From the NCBI GenBank assembly GCA_031292565.1, contig JARLGW010000011.1, forward strand, positions 337,256-376,128: a stretch of 38,873 nt of DNA. The letters are read 5' to 3'. A program made the position numbers and the translations under genes. The stretch is from Paludibacteraceae bacterium. Its GTDB lineage: Bacteria; Bacteroidota; Bacteroidia; Bacteroidales; Paludibacteraceae. Position 1 is the first letter of the stretch; the number at the start of each line of letters is the position of its first letter. Below the pieces are notes generated by a model. The model was not told where the DNA came from. It saw nothing but the letters and a program-made list of their open reading frames with translations, and made no database searches. Positions 8,736 to 17,294 of the stretch are shown here, one piece after another.

Positions 8736-9578
8736 TTATTTTTGAAGCAATGATTCAATAGGACTGTTTTTCTTCAAGCATGATTTTAATTTTTGGAAAG
8801 GAATGGTTACCTCCGTTTGCCCTAAAGAATAGGCGGCAATTTCGTATGGATTAAAAACAAATGTAATACCCTGTTCGCTTACGCTGAAGTTTCCGTTAGG
8901 CGTTATGTTTTCGGCAAAGAAATAGCCGCTGTTGAGCATTTGCTCTTCACTTTCAAATCCCTTGTCGGCCATAATTTGTTTTTTCATTAAATCGGCCACT
9001 TTGGGTTCAAATCCTTCTTCAAAAATATCGTGTTGGGTTAGTTTTTTTCCCGTGGTTAAATCAAAAACCAAATATTGGGTGCTTTCCGTGCCATGCGCAC
9101 CACCTGTTTCCGAGTAGCGATCCAACTCATACGAAAGAATATCTTTGTCGTTGTATAGAATAACGGTGTTCATTCTCCACGTCTCGTTGTGAAACACTAA
9201 GCGGTTGTTGATATTATCCTTATTCGCTTTCAGCGCCGTGTTTATAAAATCGGTATAATTGTCGAATGTCGATTTTGCAAAAACGTCAACGGCCTGTTTC
9301 CCTGCATATTTAGCATAAGTAGAATCGAAGCAATAAGATATAATTTGCTGTTGAACCTTGGCCAATACATTTTTATCCGAGAATTTAGCAGGGTATAAAA
9401 GCTGTACGTCCACAGAACAATGCCCCATGGCTGTATCTTTAGCTAAAGGCGAGCGAACTACTTTTTTATAATCAACTTTATCGAAGTCTATCGATTTTTG
9501 TTTACATGAATTGAATAAAAATACAAATGGAATTATAGCTAACACGCTGATTGCTAATTTTTTCATTGATTTTGACAT
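8736..9578 (-). CDS. DUF3298 (RsiV-like) lipoprotein
   Basis: A predicted envelope lipoprotein of 280 residues from the ATG at 9578; an in-frame ATG at 9629 would place a hydrophilic extension before the signal peptide and is less likely. The signal peptide is MKKLAISVLAIIPFVFLFNSC with a probable lipidated Cys25. The DUF4163 region is followed by DUF3298, shown by GGAHGTEST, LTTGKKLTQHDIF and FVFNPYEIAAYSLGQTEV. RsiV of Bacillus has this fold and binds lysozyme, but there is no anti-sigma segment here, so that function should not be carried over. It heads the run into rsmG (3-base gap), the MBL hydrolase and the HMA-like gene. Confidence 0.88.
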   Translation of the reverse strand: MSKSMKKLAISVLAIIPFVFLFNSCKQKSIDFDKVDYKKVVRSPLAKDTAMGHCSVDVQLLYPAKFSDKNVLAKVQQQIISYCFDSTYAKYAGKQAVDVFAKSTFDNYTDFINTALKANKDNINNRLVFHNETWRMNTVILYNDKDILSYELDRYSETGGAHGTESTQYLVFDLTTGKKLTQHDIFEEGFEPKVADLMKKQIMADKGFESEEQMLNSGYFFAENITPNGNFSVSEQGITFVFNPYEIAAYSLGQTEVTIPFQKLKSCLKKNSPIESLLQK

Positions 9579-9790
9579 ATTTGTTGTTTCGTAATGCAAT
9601 TTTAAAAAAAAACTTTCACTTTGAGCCATTATTTTTAATATAAAGTTTTGTTGTAGATTCCTCCTCTAATAACAAGTTGAAAAGATCTATTGTTGAGTAA
9701 ATGAATAATTATTTAATTATTATGTATTTATATACTGAACAAAATTTGATTAAAAATGTTCTAATTTGACCAATCTTTTAAAAAAAAATT

Positions 9791-10174
9791 ATGAAACATC
9801 TATTACCAGGCTTTTTGCTGTGTTTCGCACTAGTTTTTTGTGGAACGTTGTATGCTCAGAACAAGGAAAATGTTATAACCTCGGTGTATCAGGTTAATTT
9901 GAATGATGCCTCTTCTAAAGGAAAAATAGAAAAAGACATGATTCAAGTTGAAGGGATAAAAAAAGTAACTGCCGATGTGGCTGACAAAACCGTGTGTATC
10001 GCGTATGACGGGGATAAAACTTCGGAAGAAAAAATAATAGCTTCATTTTCTAGTTTAGGATATGATGCTTCCGTAAAAACTTCCTGTTGTGCCAAACCCA
10101 CACAAATATGTTGCGATGGAACCTGCCCCAAACCGGTTTCTGATGCATCGGGCAAAAAGTACTGTAATAAGTAG
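9791..10174 (+). CDS. secreted HMA-like protein without CxxC, cysteine-rich tail
   Basis: An exported 127-residue protein. The signal peptide is residues 1-22 (LLPGFLLCFALVFCGTLYAQ). One HMA-like domain follows, recognisable by VEGIKKVTADVADKTVCIAYDGD and FSSLGYDAS. The metal loop GMxCxxC is missing (it reads NLNDASSKGK). The C-terminus carries seven cysteines in about 27 residues (SCCAKPTQICCDGTCPKP and a final YCNK), a plausible alternative metal or redox site. It resembles the protein at 7099-7443 in overall design but is divergent in sequence. It has its own terminator and appears monocistronic. Confidence 0.8.
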   Translation: MKHLLPGFLLCFALVFCGTLYAQNKENVITSVYQVNLNDASSKGKIEKDMIQVEGIKKVTADVADKTVCIAYDGDKTSEEKIIASFSSLGYDASVKTSCCAKPTQICCDGTCPKPVSDASGKKYCNK

Positions 10175-10215
10175 TGTTTGATAATAATACAGAACGTTTT
10201 CAAGATATATAATTT

Positions 10216-10245
10216 AAGAGGTTTCATTCGTTGAAACCTCTTTTT
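10216..10245 (+). terminator. terminator after the second HMA-like gene
   Basis: The stem AAGAGGTTTCA/TGAAACCTCTT is followed by a run of T, 42 bases past the stop. Confidence 0.88.
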
Positions 10246-10271
10246 ATTTTTCAGAAATGATAAACTCTTGT

Positions 10272-10279
10272 TATATTTG
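10272..10279 (+). promoter_or_regulatory. candidate -7 promoter element for the MltF-like gene
   Basis: TATATTTG fully matches TAnnTTTG, 21 bases before the ATG at 10301. No convincing -33 TTG is seen. Confidence 0.4.
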
Positions 10280-10300
10280 CTTCAACGTTAAATACGCGGT

Positions 10301-11662
10301 ATGAAAAAAACAAGCCTTTTCCTCCTTATATTATTACTAACTCTCAGCTTGGGCTGCAGTAAGAAAAAGAAAACTGCACCACCTTTTGATTTTAAGCAAA
10401 TACAGCAGCGGGACACGCTGGTAGCAGCCACCCTATACGGTTCTTCGTCCTACTTTATTTTCAAGGGGGAGGAAATGGGATTCGATTACGAACTTTGCCA
10501 ACGATTTGCCCAGGAACATGGCCTGGTGCTAAAAATGGTCGTGGCCAACAGCTTACCGGAACTTATTTCGTTGTTGGAACATAAAAAGGTGGATTTGATA
10601 GCGTACCGCTTATCAATTACCAACGACCTTAAAAAGAAATTTAGTTTCACACACAACGAATACATTAATAATCAGGTGCTGGTGCAACGCTCTTCACGCA
10701 AGGAGATTTCAAACGTGACGGAGTTGCTGGGCAAGGAAATATATGTAAACGAGGGTACGAAATATGAAGAGCGACTTAAAAACCTGAACTCGGAACTGGG
10801 CGGGGGGATAAGAATAAAAACGGTGAACGATTCGCTCACGGTGGACAATTTGATAGAAATGGTGTCCAACGGATCGATTGAATATACCATTGCCGAAAAC
10901 GACATCGCTCTGTTGAATAAAACGTATTTCCAAAATTTGGATTGCAAGCTGCCCATCAGTTTTAATCAGCGTTCGGCTTGGGCGGTGAGGAAATCCACCC
11001 CTCAACTGGCACAGGCTATTAATAGTTGGTTTGATAGTAAAATTAAAGATGATTATTATAACTCGTTGTACAACAAATATTTTATTCAGGCCAAATTTTT
11101 TGGCGAACGTAAAGTGAAAATTCCCAAAGGGGCTATTTCACCGTACGACAAACTATTTAAAAAATATGCAAAACGTATAAAATGGGATTGGCAATTGCTG
11201 GCCGCCTTGTCCTACGAGGAGTCGCGGTTCGATACCAGTGCCGTATCCTGGTCGGGAGCACAAGGGCTAATGCAATTGGTACCACGCACTTATACCGAGT
11301 ATGGGCTTACTGATAAAACGATTACGAACGCGGAACTGAACGTGGAGGCATCCATGAAATACCTCAAGTCGCTGGATCAGATGTTTAGTTACGTGAAGGA
11401 TAAAAGCGAACGCATCAAGTTTATACTGGCTTCGTACAATGCCGGACCGTCGCACGTGTTGGATGCCATTGCGTTGGCCGAGAAATACGGGAAAGATAAA
11501 TCTGTTTGGTATGGCAACGTGGAGGAATACTTGTTGCTGGAAAGCCACAGGGAATATTATTCCGATCCGGTAGTAAAGTCAGGTTATTTCAGAGGAGAGC
11601 AGGCTTCAAATTATGTAGTGGGGGTGCTGCACACCTACGAAAAGTATAAGAAGAGGAAATAA
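10301..11662 (+). CDS. mltF: MltF-type membrane-bound lytic murein transglycosylase
   Basis: A lipoprotein that cleaves peptidoglycan glycan strands, leaving 1,6-anhydro-MurNAc ends. The signal peptide ends in the lipobox LSLGC (Cys19). Residues about 35-265 form a periplasmic solute-binding-like (SBP_bac_3) regulatory domain (GFDYELCQRFA, VDLIAYRLSIT). Residues about 280-430 form the SLT domain with catalytic Glu307 in SYEESRFDTSAVSWSGAQGL, plus MQLVPRTY and ILASYNAGPSHV. This two-domain order and the 453-residue length are those of MltF/YfhD. It ends at a bidirectional terminator shared with the next, opposing gene. Confidence 0.93.
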   Translation: MKKTSLFLLILLLTLSLGCSKKKKTAPPFDFKQIQQRDTLVAATLYGSSSYFIFKGEEMGFDYELCQRFAQEHGLVLKMVVANSLPELISLLEHKKVDLIAYRLSITNDLKKKFSFTHNEYINNQVLVQRSSRKEISNVTELLGKEIYVNEGTKYEERLKNLNSELGGGIRIKTVNDSLTVDNLIEMVSNGSIEYTIAENDIALLNKTYFQNLDCKLPISFNQRSAWAVRKSTPQLAQAINSWFDSKIKDDYYNSLYNKYFIQAKFFGERKVKIPKGAISPYDKLFKKYAKRIKWDWQLLAALSYEESRFDTSAVSWSGAQGLMQLVPRTYTEYGLTDKTITNAELNVEASMKYLKSLDQMFSYVKDKSERIKFILASYNAGPSHVLDAIALAEKYGKDKSVWYGNVEEYLLLESHREYYSDPVVKSGYFRGEQASNYVVGVLHTYEKYKKRK

Positions 11663-11691
11663 AAAAAGAGGGATTTTTAATCCCTCTTTTT
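11663..11691. terminator. bidirectional terminator
   Basis: The stem GAGGGATT/AATCCCTC with loop TTT is flanked by A and T runs. It serves the convergent MltF-like and thioredoxin-fold genes. Confidence 0.88.
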
Positions 11692-11697
11692 AGGAGT

Positions 11698-12213
11698 TTA
11701 GTTTTGCTTCAACCATGTTTCCAAATCTGTTGCTGTAATGTTTTTTGCAACAATTACACCTTTTGAGTCTAATAGGAAGTTGCCAAAAGATTCGTTTTCC
11801 AATCGGTACGATTTGGCTAATTTCGACTCAAAGCCTTGTTTTACAAATACGTTTTCTACATTCTGTAAATTATCCCTTTTCACAGTTTCCGTAAACACGG
11901 ATTGATAATTGTCAAATGATAACGAGATCATTGCAAAACTTCTGGCATTCTTAAACTGTTTGTCCTTGTATTTATCTGCTAATTGGGCTAATTTAATGTT
12001 CTCAATGCGCGAGTCTGCGTCATAGGAAGCCCAGCAATTGATTAATACAAGTGATCCGCTATTTGTTTTTAATGCATTGTGTAATTCACTTACACTGGTT
12101 TGGTCTATTTTATCTCCTATGTTCACTCCGGTTTTAACAATCTTGTTTGCGGGAGTAAAAGACAATAGACACAGTAAAACAAGTAGCGAAAGAACTGTTT
12201 TAATTCTTGTCAT
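11698..12213 (-). CDS. secreted thioredoxin-fold protein lacking CxxC
   Basis: A predicted exported protein of 171 residues from the ATG at 12213; an earlier in-frame ATG at 12252 adds 13 residues before the signal peptide. The signal peptide is TVLSLLVLLCLLSFTPA. The rest resembles TlpA/AhpC-like thioredoxin folds: SLVLINCWASYDADSR aligns with the redox-motif strand, MISLSFDN follows, and FLLDSKGVIVAKNIT is the typical cis-Pro-adjacent strand pair. The WCxxC motif is replaced by CWASYD, leaving a single Cys, so dithiol exchange is unlikely. It faces mltF across a shared terminator, with no clear partner gene. Confidence 0.78.
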   Translation of the reverse strand: MTRIKTVLSLLVLLCLLSFTPANKIVKTGVNIGDKIDQTSVSELHNALKTNSGSLVLINCWASYDADSRIENIKLAQLADKYKDKQFKNARSFAMISLSFDNYQSVFTETVKRDNLQNVENVFVKQGFESKLAKSYRLENESFGNFLLDSKGVIVAKNITATDLETWLKQN

Positions 12214-12461
12214 AAAATTTGTTTTAGTTACTACTAGGTTCGCGTTTATCAACGGGAACCGATAACTTCTCCTTATCCTTTGATAAGAAAATTGTTGTAA
12301 TAAGTATTAAATACTTGATTAACAACAAAACAAATATATATTTATTTTTTTACCTAACCAAGAAAAAAAAGCAACTTATACATAATTTTATGTTGTTTAG
12401 CATATTTTTAGTATATATTTCATGGTTTTATAATCAATTTTAACATTTTTAATTGCAATAA

Positions 12462-12491
12462 AAAAGCCAATAGAACTTTCTATTGGCTTTT
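12462..12491 (-). terminator. terminator of the class A PBP gene
   Basis: The inverted repeat AAAAGCCAATAGA/TCTATTGGCTTTT lies 24 bases past the stop, with A/T runs on both sides. Confidence 0.88.
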
Positions 12492-12514
12492 ATTTATGTT
12501 GAGTTTATGCTCTG

Positions 12515-14875
12515 TTAATCATTGCTTTCCGATCCTTCTAATAAAGAATCTACACCTACACCCGTGGTATCAATTTTTTTAGGATATGGTGTTTGGCAGC
12601 TATAGCTTTTTGAAATTGTCTCGGTAGGTTTCGGGAAGTGGCCTCTATACGCGCTTAGGGTATTGTCTTTCATCACTTTTTCCATGAAATAACCGAATAT
12701 AGGTAAGGCGGTTTTGCTTCCTTCGCCCAGTTTTCCGGTGCGGAAATGCACGCATCGGTGTTCGCCACCAACCCATGCACCTGCTACCAGTTTTGGTGAA
12801 ACGCCTACATACCATGCATCGGAGTGGTTGGATGAGGTTCCTGTTTTTCCTCCAAAATCGGTATTGGCATGAAACAAGTCGAAAGCCCATAGTGCTTGCG
12901 ATGTAGCCATTGGTTCGGTCAGCCCAGCACGTAACATTTGGGTCATTAAGAACGCGGTTTGGTATGGAATCGCTTGTTTTTGTTCCTGCTTGTTTTCATA
13001 AATCACGTTTCCGTCTTTATCTTCTATTTTGGTTACCAGCACGGGGTCGTGTGTCTTACCGTCGTTAATAACAGTACAATAGGAATTAACCAGCTCCAAC
13101 AACGACACGTCCGACGCACCTAAGCATACGGATGGAATATGGTTCAATTGCGTTTTTATACCCATGGCGTGAGCCGTGTTGATAATGTTTTCGAAGCCTA
13201 CTTCCTTGCCTAACTCAACAGCGATACTGTTTATAGAGCGGGCAAAGGCTGCCTTCAAGGTAAGGCTGTCGTTACCATAACCTCCATTAGCGTTTCGAGG
13301 CACCCAGTGTTTAGGTTCTCCTTTTTCCATGTAATCCCAGGCAATGTATTGGTCTTTGCGTCTGTCGCAAGGCCCCAAGCCTTTGTTGAATGCCGTGGCA
13401 TATACAAATAATTTGAATGTAGAGCCGGGTTGACGTTCGGAAGTTACTTTATCGTATTTCCATGAGTTGAAGCTTATATCACCCACCCATGCTTTAACAT
13501 AGCCGGTAGTTGGCTCCATAGCTACAAAACCGGTGTGCATAAAGCGTTCCATGTAGCGAATAGAGTCCATAGAACTTAGCGTGGTATCTCGTCCGTTTGG
13601 TTTCTTGTAATCGAATACTTTCAGGCGATGGGGCTTATTCATCATAATCTGTACCGAGTCCGGGTGATCTTGATATTTTTCGGCCAACGCTTTGTATAAC
13701 GTGGTTTTTCTTGCAATGTCTTCAATGAAGTTCGGAATTACTTGTTGTTTTTCATCTCTCCAAGGTTCTTCTCTACCCCAATGACTGTTGAAGTTCCGTT
13801 GCACGGTGGACATTTGTTTTTGCACCGCGTCTTCAGCATATTGCTGCATGCGGGTGTCTATGGTAGTATATATCTTCAACCCGTCGGAATAAAGATCTAT
13901 CTCGTTGTCCTTGCACCATTTTTTCAGGTACTCGGCCACCGCTTCTCTAAAGTAAGGTGCTATTCCGTCATAATTGAGTTCAACACGAAAGTCCAACTTG
14001 ATGGGTATTTCTTTTAAAGAGTCACATGCTGATTTGGATATGATTTTGTGTGTCATCAAATTTTCCAACACTACATTTCTTCTTCTCATACTGCCTTTGG
14101 GGTTGGTACGAGGGTTATACGTGGTGGTGGCTTTAAGCATTCCTACAAGCGTGGCATCCTGTTCTATGGTCAAGTCTTTGGGTGTGGTATTGAAATACGT
14201 TTTGGCTGCCGTTTTTATTCCGTAAGCATTATTACCAAAGTCCACCGTGTTGAAATACATGGTTAGGATTTCCTTTTTCGAATAGAACATTTCTATTTTC
14301 ACGGCGGTAATCCATTCCTTGGTTTTCATGATAATCATTTTAACCCCTGGTATGTAGCCAAATAGTCCGGTGGAATATTGAGCTCTGGTTTTAAACATGT
14401 TTTTCACCAATTGCTGCGAAATGGTACTGGCTCCACGGGCTTTGCCGTGAGTCATATCCTTAGCTGCTGCAAACAGGCCTTTTACATCAATACCAAAATG
14501 TTCGTAGAAACGTTCGTCTTCCGTGGCTATTAAGGTTTTTATTAGCATGGGCGATATTTCGTTGTACTTTACCGGCGTACGGTTTTCTCTGAAATATTTG
14601 CCTATTAGCTTGCCATCGGCACTGTATATTTCCGAAGCTTCGCTTTGTTGTGGTTTGCTGATGCTTAATAAGCCAGGTGATTTCCCGAACAACCACAAGA
14701 AGTTGATGTCAACGAGAAACAGGTAGAGTACAAATATAAGGAGTATGTTTAGGCTGACACGCAGTGTTTTTTTATACCAAGGGGCAGCTTTAAAACTTGC
14801 TTTGCGTTTTTTACGCCATTTCTTAATTTTTTGGTATCGAGTGGTTAAGCTCTTAAAAAATTTGATTTTCGGCAT
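12515..14875 (-). CDS. class A penicillin-binding protein 1A (transglycosylase/transpeptidase)
   Basis: A bifunctional peptidoglycan synthase anchored in the inner membrane. From the ATG at 14875 it has 786 residues. A basic cytoplasmic tail precedes one membrane helix (about 38-63). The GT51 domain has ATEDERFYEHFG (117-128), GASTISQQLVKNM (148-160) and KEILTMYFNTVDFG. The transpeptidase domain has the SxxK box STFK (485-488), SIN (547-549) and KTGTSS (677-682). The longer frame from 14962 would start inside a good promoter element and is rejected. All catalytic motifs are intact. A second, monofunctional GT51 enzyme (mtgA) lies at 37749. Confidence 0.96.
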   Translation of the reverse strand: MPKIKFFKSLTTRYQKIKKWRKKRKASFKAAPWYKKTLRVSLNILLIFVLYLFLVDINFLWLFGKSPGLLSISKPQQSEASEIYSADGKLIGKYFRENRTPVKYNEISPMLIKTLIATEDERFYEHFGIDVKGLFAAAKDMTHGKARGASTISQQLVKNMFKTRAQYSTGLFGYIPGVKMIIMKTKEWITAVKIEMFYSKKEILTMYFNTVDFGNNAYGIKTAAKTYFNTTPKDLTIEQDATLVGMLKATTTYNPRTNPKGSMRRRNVVLENLMTHKIISKSACDSLKEIPIKLDFRVELNYDGIAPYFREAVAEYLKKWCKDNEIDLYSDGLKIYTTIDTRMQQYAEDAVQKQMSTVQRNFNSHWGREEPWRDEKQQVIPNFIEDIARKTTLYKALAEKYQDHPDSVQIMMNKPHRLKVFDYKKPNGRDTTLSSMDSIRYMERFMHTGFVAMEPTTGYVKAWVGDISFNSWKYDKVTSERQPGSTFKLFVYATAFNKGLGPCDRRKDQYIAWDYMEKGEPKHWVPRNANGGYGNDSLTLKAAFARSINSIAVELGKEVGFENIINTAHAMGIKTQLNHIPSVCLGASDVSLLELVNSYCTVINDGKTHDPVLVTKIEDKDGNVIYENKQEQKQAIPYQTAFLMTQMLRAGLTEPMATSQALWAFDLFHANTDFGGKTGTSSNHSDAWYVGVSPKLVAGAWVGGEHRCVHFRTGKLGEGSKTALPIFGYFMEKVMKDNTLSAYRGHFPKPTETISKSYSCQTPYPKKIDTTGVGVDSLLEGSESND

Positions 14876-14959
14876 GAAAGGTGTGTTAAGATTTAAGTCT
14901 TGAAATAGTTGGTTTATTAAAAAGCGTATGAGTATGGAGCTATTTTTTGATAGCGATTG

Positions 14960-14988
14960 CAAAATTACTCAAAAAGCTCTTTCTGCAA
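14960..14988 (-). promoter_or_regulatory. candidate promoter of the class A PBP gene
   Basis: On the minus strand, TTG (14986-14988) precedes TAATTTTG (14960-14967) by 18 bases, matching the Bacteroidota -33/-7 pattern with slightly short spacing. It sits 85 bases before the ATG at 14875. Confidence 0.45.
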
Positions 14989-15116
14989 CCGAAAATAAGT
15001 TAAATTTACTTACCAGAATGAGAGTTGTGTAAAAGAAACGGAAAAAAGCCTAATAAAAAGGCGATAATTCTTTATTATTACAGCCTAAAACGATGTAAAT
15101 CATCGGCGAAAAAAGA

Positions 15117-15124
15117 TAATTTTG
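15117..15124 (+). promoter_or_regulatory. candidate -7 promoter element for the Dabb gene
   Basis: TAATTTTG matches TAnnTTTG, 39 bases before the ATG at 15164. A small palindrome, CGATG-TAAAT-CATCG (15091-15105), lies just upstream. Confidence 0.45.
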
Positions 15125-15163
15125 TATTCCAAATATAGATTAACAATATAAATTCAAAGAGAT

Positions 15164-15463
15164 ATGATTAGACACATTGTGCTTTTTAAGCTTAAACCGT
15201 TTGAATCGGCTCAGACTAAAGCGGATAAATTGAGTGAAATAAAAAAGGGCTTGGAGGCTTTGCCTACCATTATTCCGCAACTGAAACTTATGCAGGTGGG
15301 TATTAATATGAATTCTGCCGAACAATATGACTTGAGCTTGCTCACGGAGTTTGAAACGATGGACGATTTGCAAACGTATGCCGTGCATCCCGATCATCTG
15401 GCTGTGAGTAAAATTATCAGGGAAGTATTGGAAAGCCGGGCTTGCATGGATTCGGAATTTTGA
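15164..15463 (+). CDS. Dabb (stress-responsive alpha/beta barrel) domain protein
   Basis: A small dimeric alpha+beta barrel protein of 99 residues. It has the family start MIRHIVLFKLKP, the central strands QLKLMQVGINMN and YDLSLLTEFETMDDLQTYAVHPDH, and an ending of the VSKIIREVLESRACMDSEF kind. These follow the Dabb pattern of a VxHxVxFKxK strand and a conserved YxxHPxH motif. The biochemical role is unknown; homologues include a plant stress protein and several polyketide or terpenoid cyclase-like enzymes. Directly after its stop begins the purine-rich repeat described separately. Confidence 0.92.
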   Translation: MIRHIVLFKLKPFESAQTKADKLSEIKKGLEALPTIIPQLKLMQVGINMNSAEQYDLSLLTEFETMDDLQTYAVHPDHLAVSKIIREVLESRACMDSEF

Positions 15464-15657
15464 TTAAGAACAAAGAGCAAAGAATAAAGACAAGAGAAAG
15501 AAAGATTAAACGCGAAGACTCGAAGGCGCAAAGGTGAAAGAATAAGGACAGAAAATAAATGCTAAGACGGAAAGATAAAAAGAACAAAGATAAAAGACAG
15601 AAGACAGAAGATTAAACGCGAAGACTCGAAGGCGCAAAGAATAAAGAAAATACGCAA
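15464..15657 (+). repeat. purine-rich post-stop repeat, copy 1 (after Dabb gene)
   Basis: This is almost pure A/G in the sense of the upstream gene, built from variants of AAAGAATAAAGA and GATTAAACGCGAAGAC. A 30-base exact direct repeat occurs at 15504-15533 and 15610-15639. More than 30 bases are identical, on the opposite strand, with 28431-28465. No coding frame is supported. Confidence 0.8.
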
Positions 15658-15745
15658 ATGCAAATCCGCCTGCCAAAAATAATTTGTGTCAATTCGTGTC
15701 ATTTGTGTTCTATCTTCTCCCCGATAGCTAACAGGGCTGGATAAT

Positions 15746-15786
15746 AAAAAACGAGCAGTGATTTTTTATGTCATCTGCCCGTTTTT
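15746..15786 (-). terminator. terminator after phoU
   Basis: On the minus strand an imperfect stem, CGGGCAG-TGA pairing with TCA-CTGCTCG, is followed by a T run. It lies 23 bases past the phoU stop. Confidence 0.7.
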
Positions 15787-15808
15787 CTCGTTTATTTATT
15801 GAGAGGGT

Positions 15809-16477
15809 TTAAAGCGTTTTGTTTTTCTTATGTTTCAATACTTTTGCTTCCAGATAGAATACAATTTCTTCGGCAATGTTTTGCGTTTGATCGCCTACGC
15901 GCTCCAGTTTGCGAATAAAGGATAGAAGCTGCAGGGTGTCCTCGGCTTTATCAATATCCTTTTTTATAATGTCAGAAATTGCCTTGTTGGCTTCCCGGTT
16001 AATCTGATCCAGGTATTCGTCTTTGGAGAATACGGTTATTGCCTGTTGATTTGTTTCATTTTCAAATGACTCTAATGTGCATTTCAACATATCCAACGCT
16101 ACTTCAAACATGGATATAATATGTGTTTCGCGCAACACTTCATCCGAGAATGGTTCTTTGGTTTGCTTGATGCATCTGGATATACCTTTAGCGTAATCGC
16201 CGATGCGCTCCAGGTTGTAATTGATTTTCAGCACGGATAGTACAAAGCGAAGGTCGTTGGCCACCGGGTTGAAAAGAGCAAGGATGTTTTCGCAATCCAT
16301 GTCCAGCTTCAATTCAAAAGCATCCACCCTTTTTTCGTTGGCACCAATTTCGTTAACCAAGTTGTCGTCAAAATTCTCGATGGCGAGTTTTGCTCTTTCT
16401 AGCTGGCTGATAACAAGGCTCCACATTTCAATGGTGTCTTCTTTAAGCCTTTCAAGTTCTGTATTTAAATGAGACAT
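15809..16477 (-). CDS. phoU: phosphate transport system regulatory protein PhoU
   Basis: A cytoplasmic protein that links the Pst transporter to the PhoR/PhoB two-component system and damps phosphate uptake. Its 222 residues form two three-helix repeats. The paired motifs are NLERIGDYAKGISRCI (about 89-104) and KLERVGDQTQNIAEEIVFYLE (about 190-210), the metal-binding E-x-x-x-D signatures of the family. It is the last gene of the pst run, 57 bases after pstB. The spacer contains tandem ATTATTAATT copies. No phoR or phoB gene is in the window. Confidence 0.96.
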   Translation of the reverse strand: MSHLNTELERLKEDTIEMWSLVISQLERAKLAIENFDDNLVNEIGANEKRVDAFELKLDMDCENILALFNPVANDLRFVLSVLKINYNLERIGDYAKGISRCIKQTKEPFSDEVLRETHIISMFEVALDMLKCTLESFENETNQQAITVFSKDEYLDQINREANKAISDIIKKDIDKAEDTLQLLSFIRKLERVGDQTQNIAEEIVFYLEAKVLKHKKNKTL

Positions 16478-16480
16478 ATT

Positions 16481-16520
16481 TTCTATAATTAATAATTAAT
16501 AATTTACAATTAATAATTTC
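16481..16520. repeat. tandem ATTATTAATT repeat between pstB and phoU
   Basis: The spacer consists of about four imperfect copies of ATTATTAATT, pure A/T apart from one base. Similar AATTATGAATT tandem copies lie before the aminotransferase gene near 26555-26583. Confidence 0.6.
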
Positions 16521-16534
16521 GCCTAAATTCTAGC

Positions 16535-17293
16535 CTAACCGAAACGTCCGGTTATGTAGTTTTGAGTTTGGATATTCTTCGGGTTGGTAAAGATTGTTGT
16601 TGTATCGTCGCATTCAACCAAATCGCCCATGTAAAAGAACGCGGTTCGGTCGCTCACACGTCCGGCCTGTTGCATGTTGTGTGTTACAATGATGATGGTG
16701 TAATCCTTTTTCAATTCATATACCAGATCTTCTATTTTTGCCGTGGAAATAGGGTCGAGGGCTGAAGCGGGCTCATCCATCAAGATGATTGATGGCGAGA
16801 TGGCAAGCGCACGGGCAATGCAAAGCCGTTGTTGCTGTCCACCCGAAATGGCCAAGGCCGATTTTTTAAGCTTATCTTTTACTTCCTCCCATAAAGCGGC
16901 TTGCTTTAATGAGCTGACTACTTTTTCTTCGATAAACGTTTTGTCCTTCACTCCATTTACCCGTAGGCCGTAAGCCACGTTTTCAAAAATGGATTTTGGG
17001 AATGGGTTTGGTTTCTGAAACACCATACCCACTTGCTTCCGTAGCTCATCTACGTTGATCGATTTGTCGTACACGTTTACTCCATCGATGGTCGTTTCTC
17101 CGGTTGTTCTTACCCCGACAATCAGGTCGTTCATTCGGTTGAACGAACGCAGGAAGGTGGATTTACCACAGCCTGAGGGGCCTATAAATGCCGTAATGGT
17201 GTTGGGCTCGGCCTGAAAATTAATATTTTTCAAAGCTTGAAAATCTCCATAATAGAGATTAAAGTCGCGGGCTTCTACTTTTAATTTTGACAT
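16535..17293 (-). CDS. pstB: phosphate ABC transporter ATP-binding protein
   Basis: The cytoplasmic ATPase of the high-affinity phosphate importer. Its 252 residues are standard. The motifs are Walker [10 protein letters not shown] (38-46), Q-loop [18 protein letters not shown] signature [16 protein letters not shown], Walker [14 protein letters not shown] and H-loop [13 protein letters not shown]. The signature reads ISGGQ rather than LSGGQ, as is common in PstB. It starts one base after the pstA stop, so translation is likely coupled. Confidence 0.98.
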   Translation of the reverse strand: MSKLKVEARDFNLYYGDFQALKNINFQAEPNTITAFIGPSGCGKSTFLRSFNRMNDLIVGVRTTGETTIDGVNVYDKSINVDELRKQVGMVFQKPNPFPKSIFENVAYGLRVNGVKDKTFIEEKVVSSLKQAALWEEVKDKLKKSALAISGGQQQRLCIARALAISPSIILMDEPASALDPISTAKIEDLVYELKKDYTIIIVTHNMQQAGRVSDRTAFFYMGDLVECDDTTTIFTNPKNIQTQNYITGRFG

Positions 17294-17294
17294 A

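Noticed and set aside
14876-14962. Upstream ATG extension of the class A PBP
   Set aside because: It begins within the TAATTTTG promoter element and adds residues not expected before the basic cytoplasmic tail.
15464-15657. CRISPR-like array in the repeated spacer after the Dabb gene
   Set aside because: Repeat units vary in length and spacing, there are no uniform spacers, and the same sequence occurs elsewhere as a dispersed repeat.
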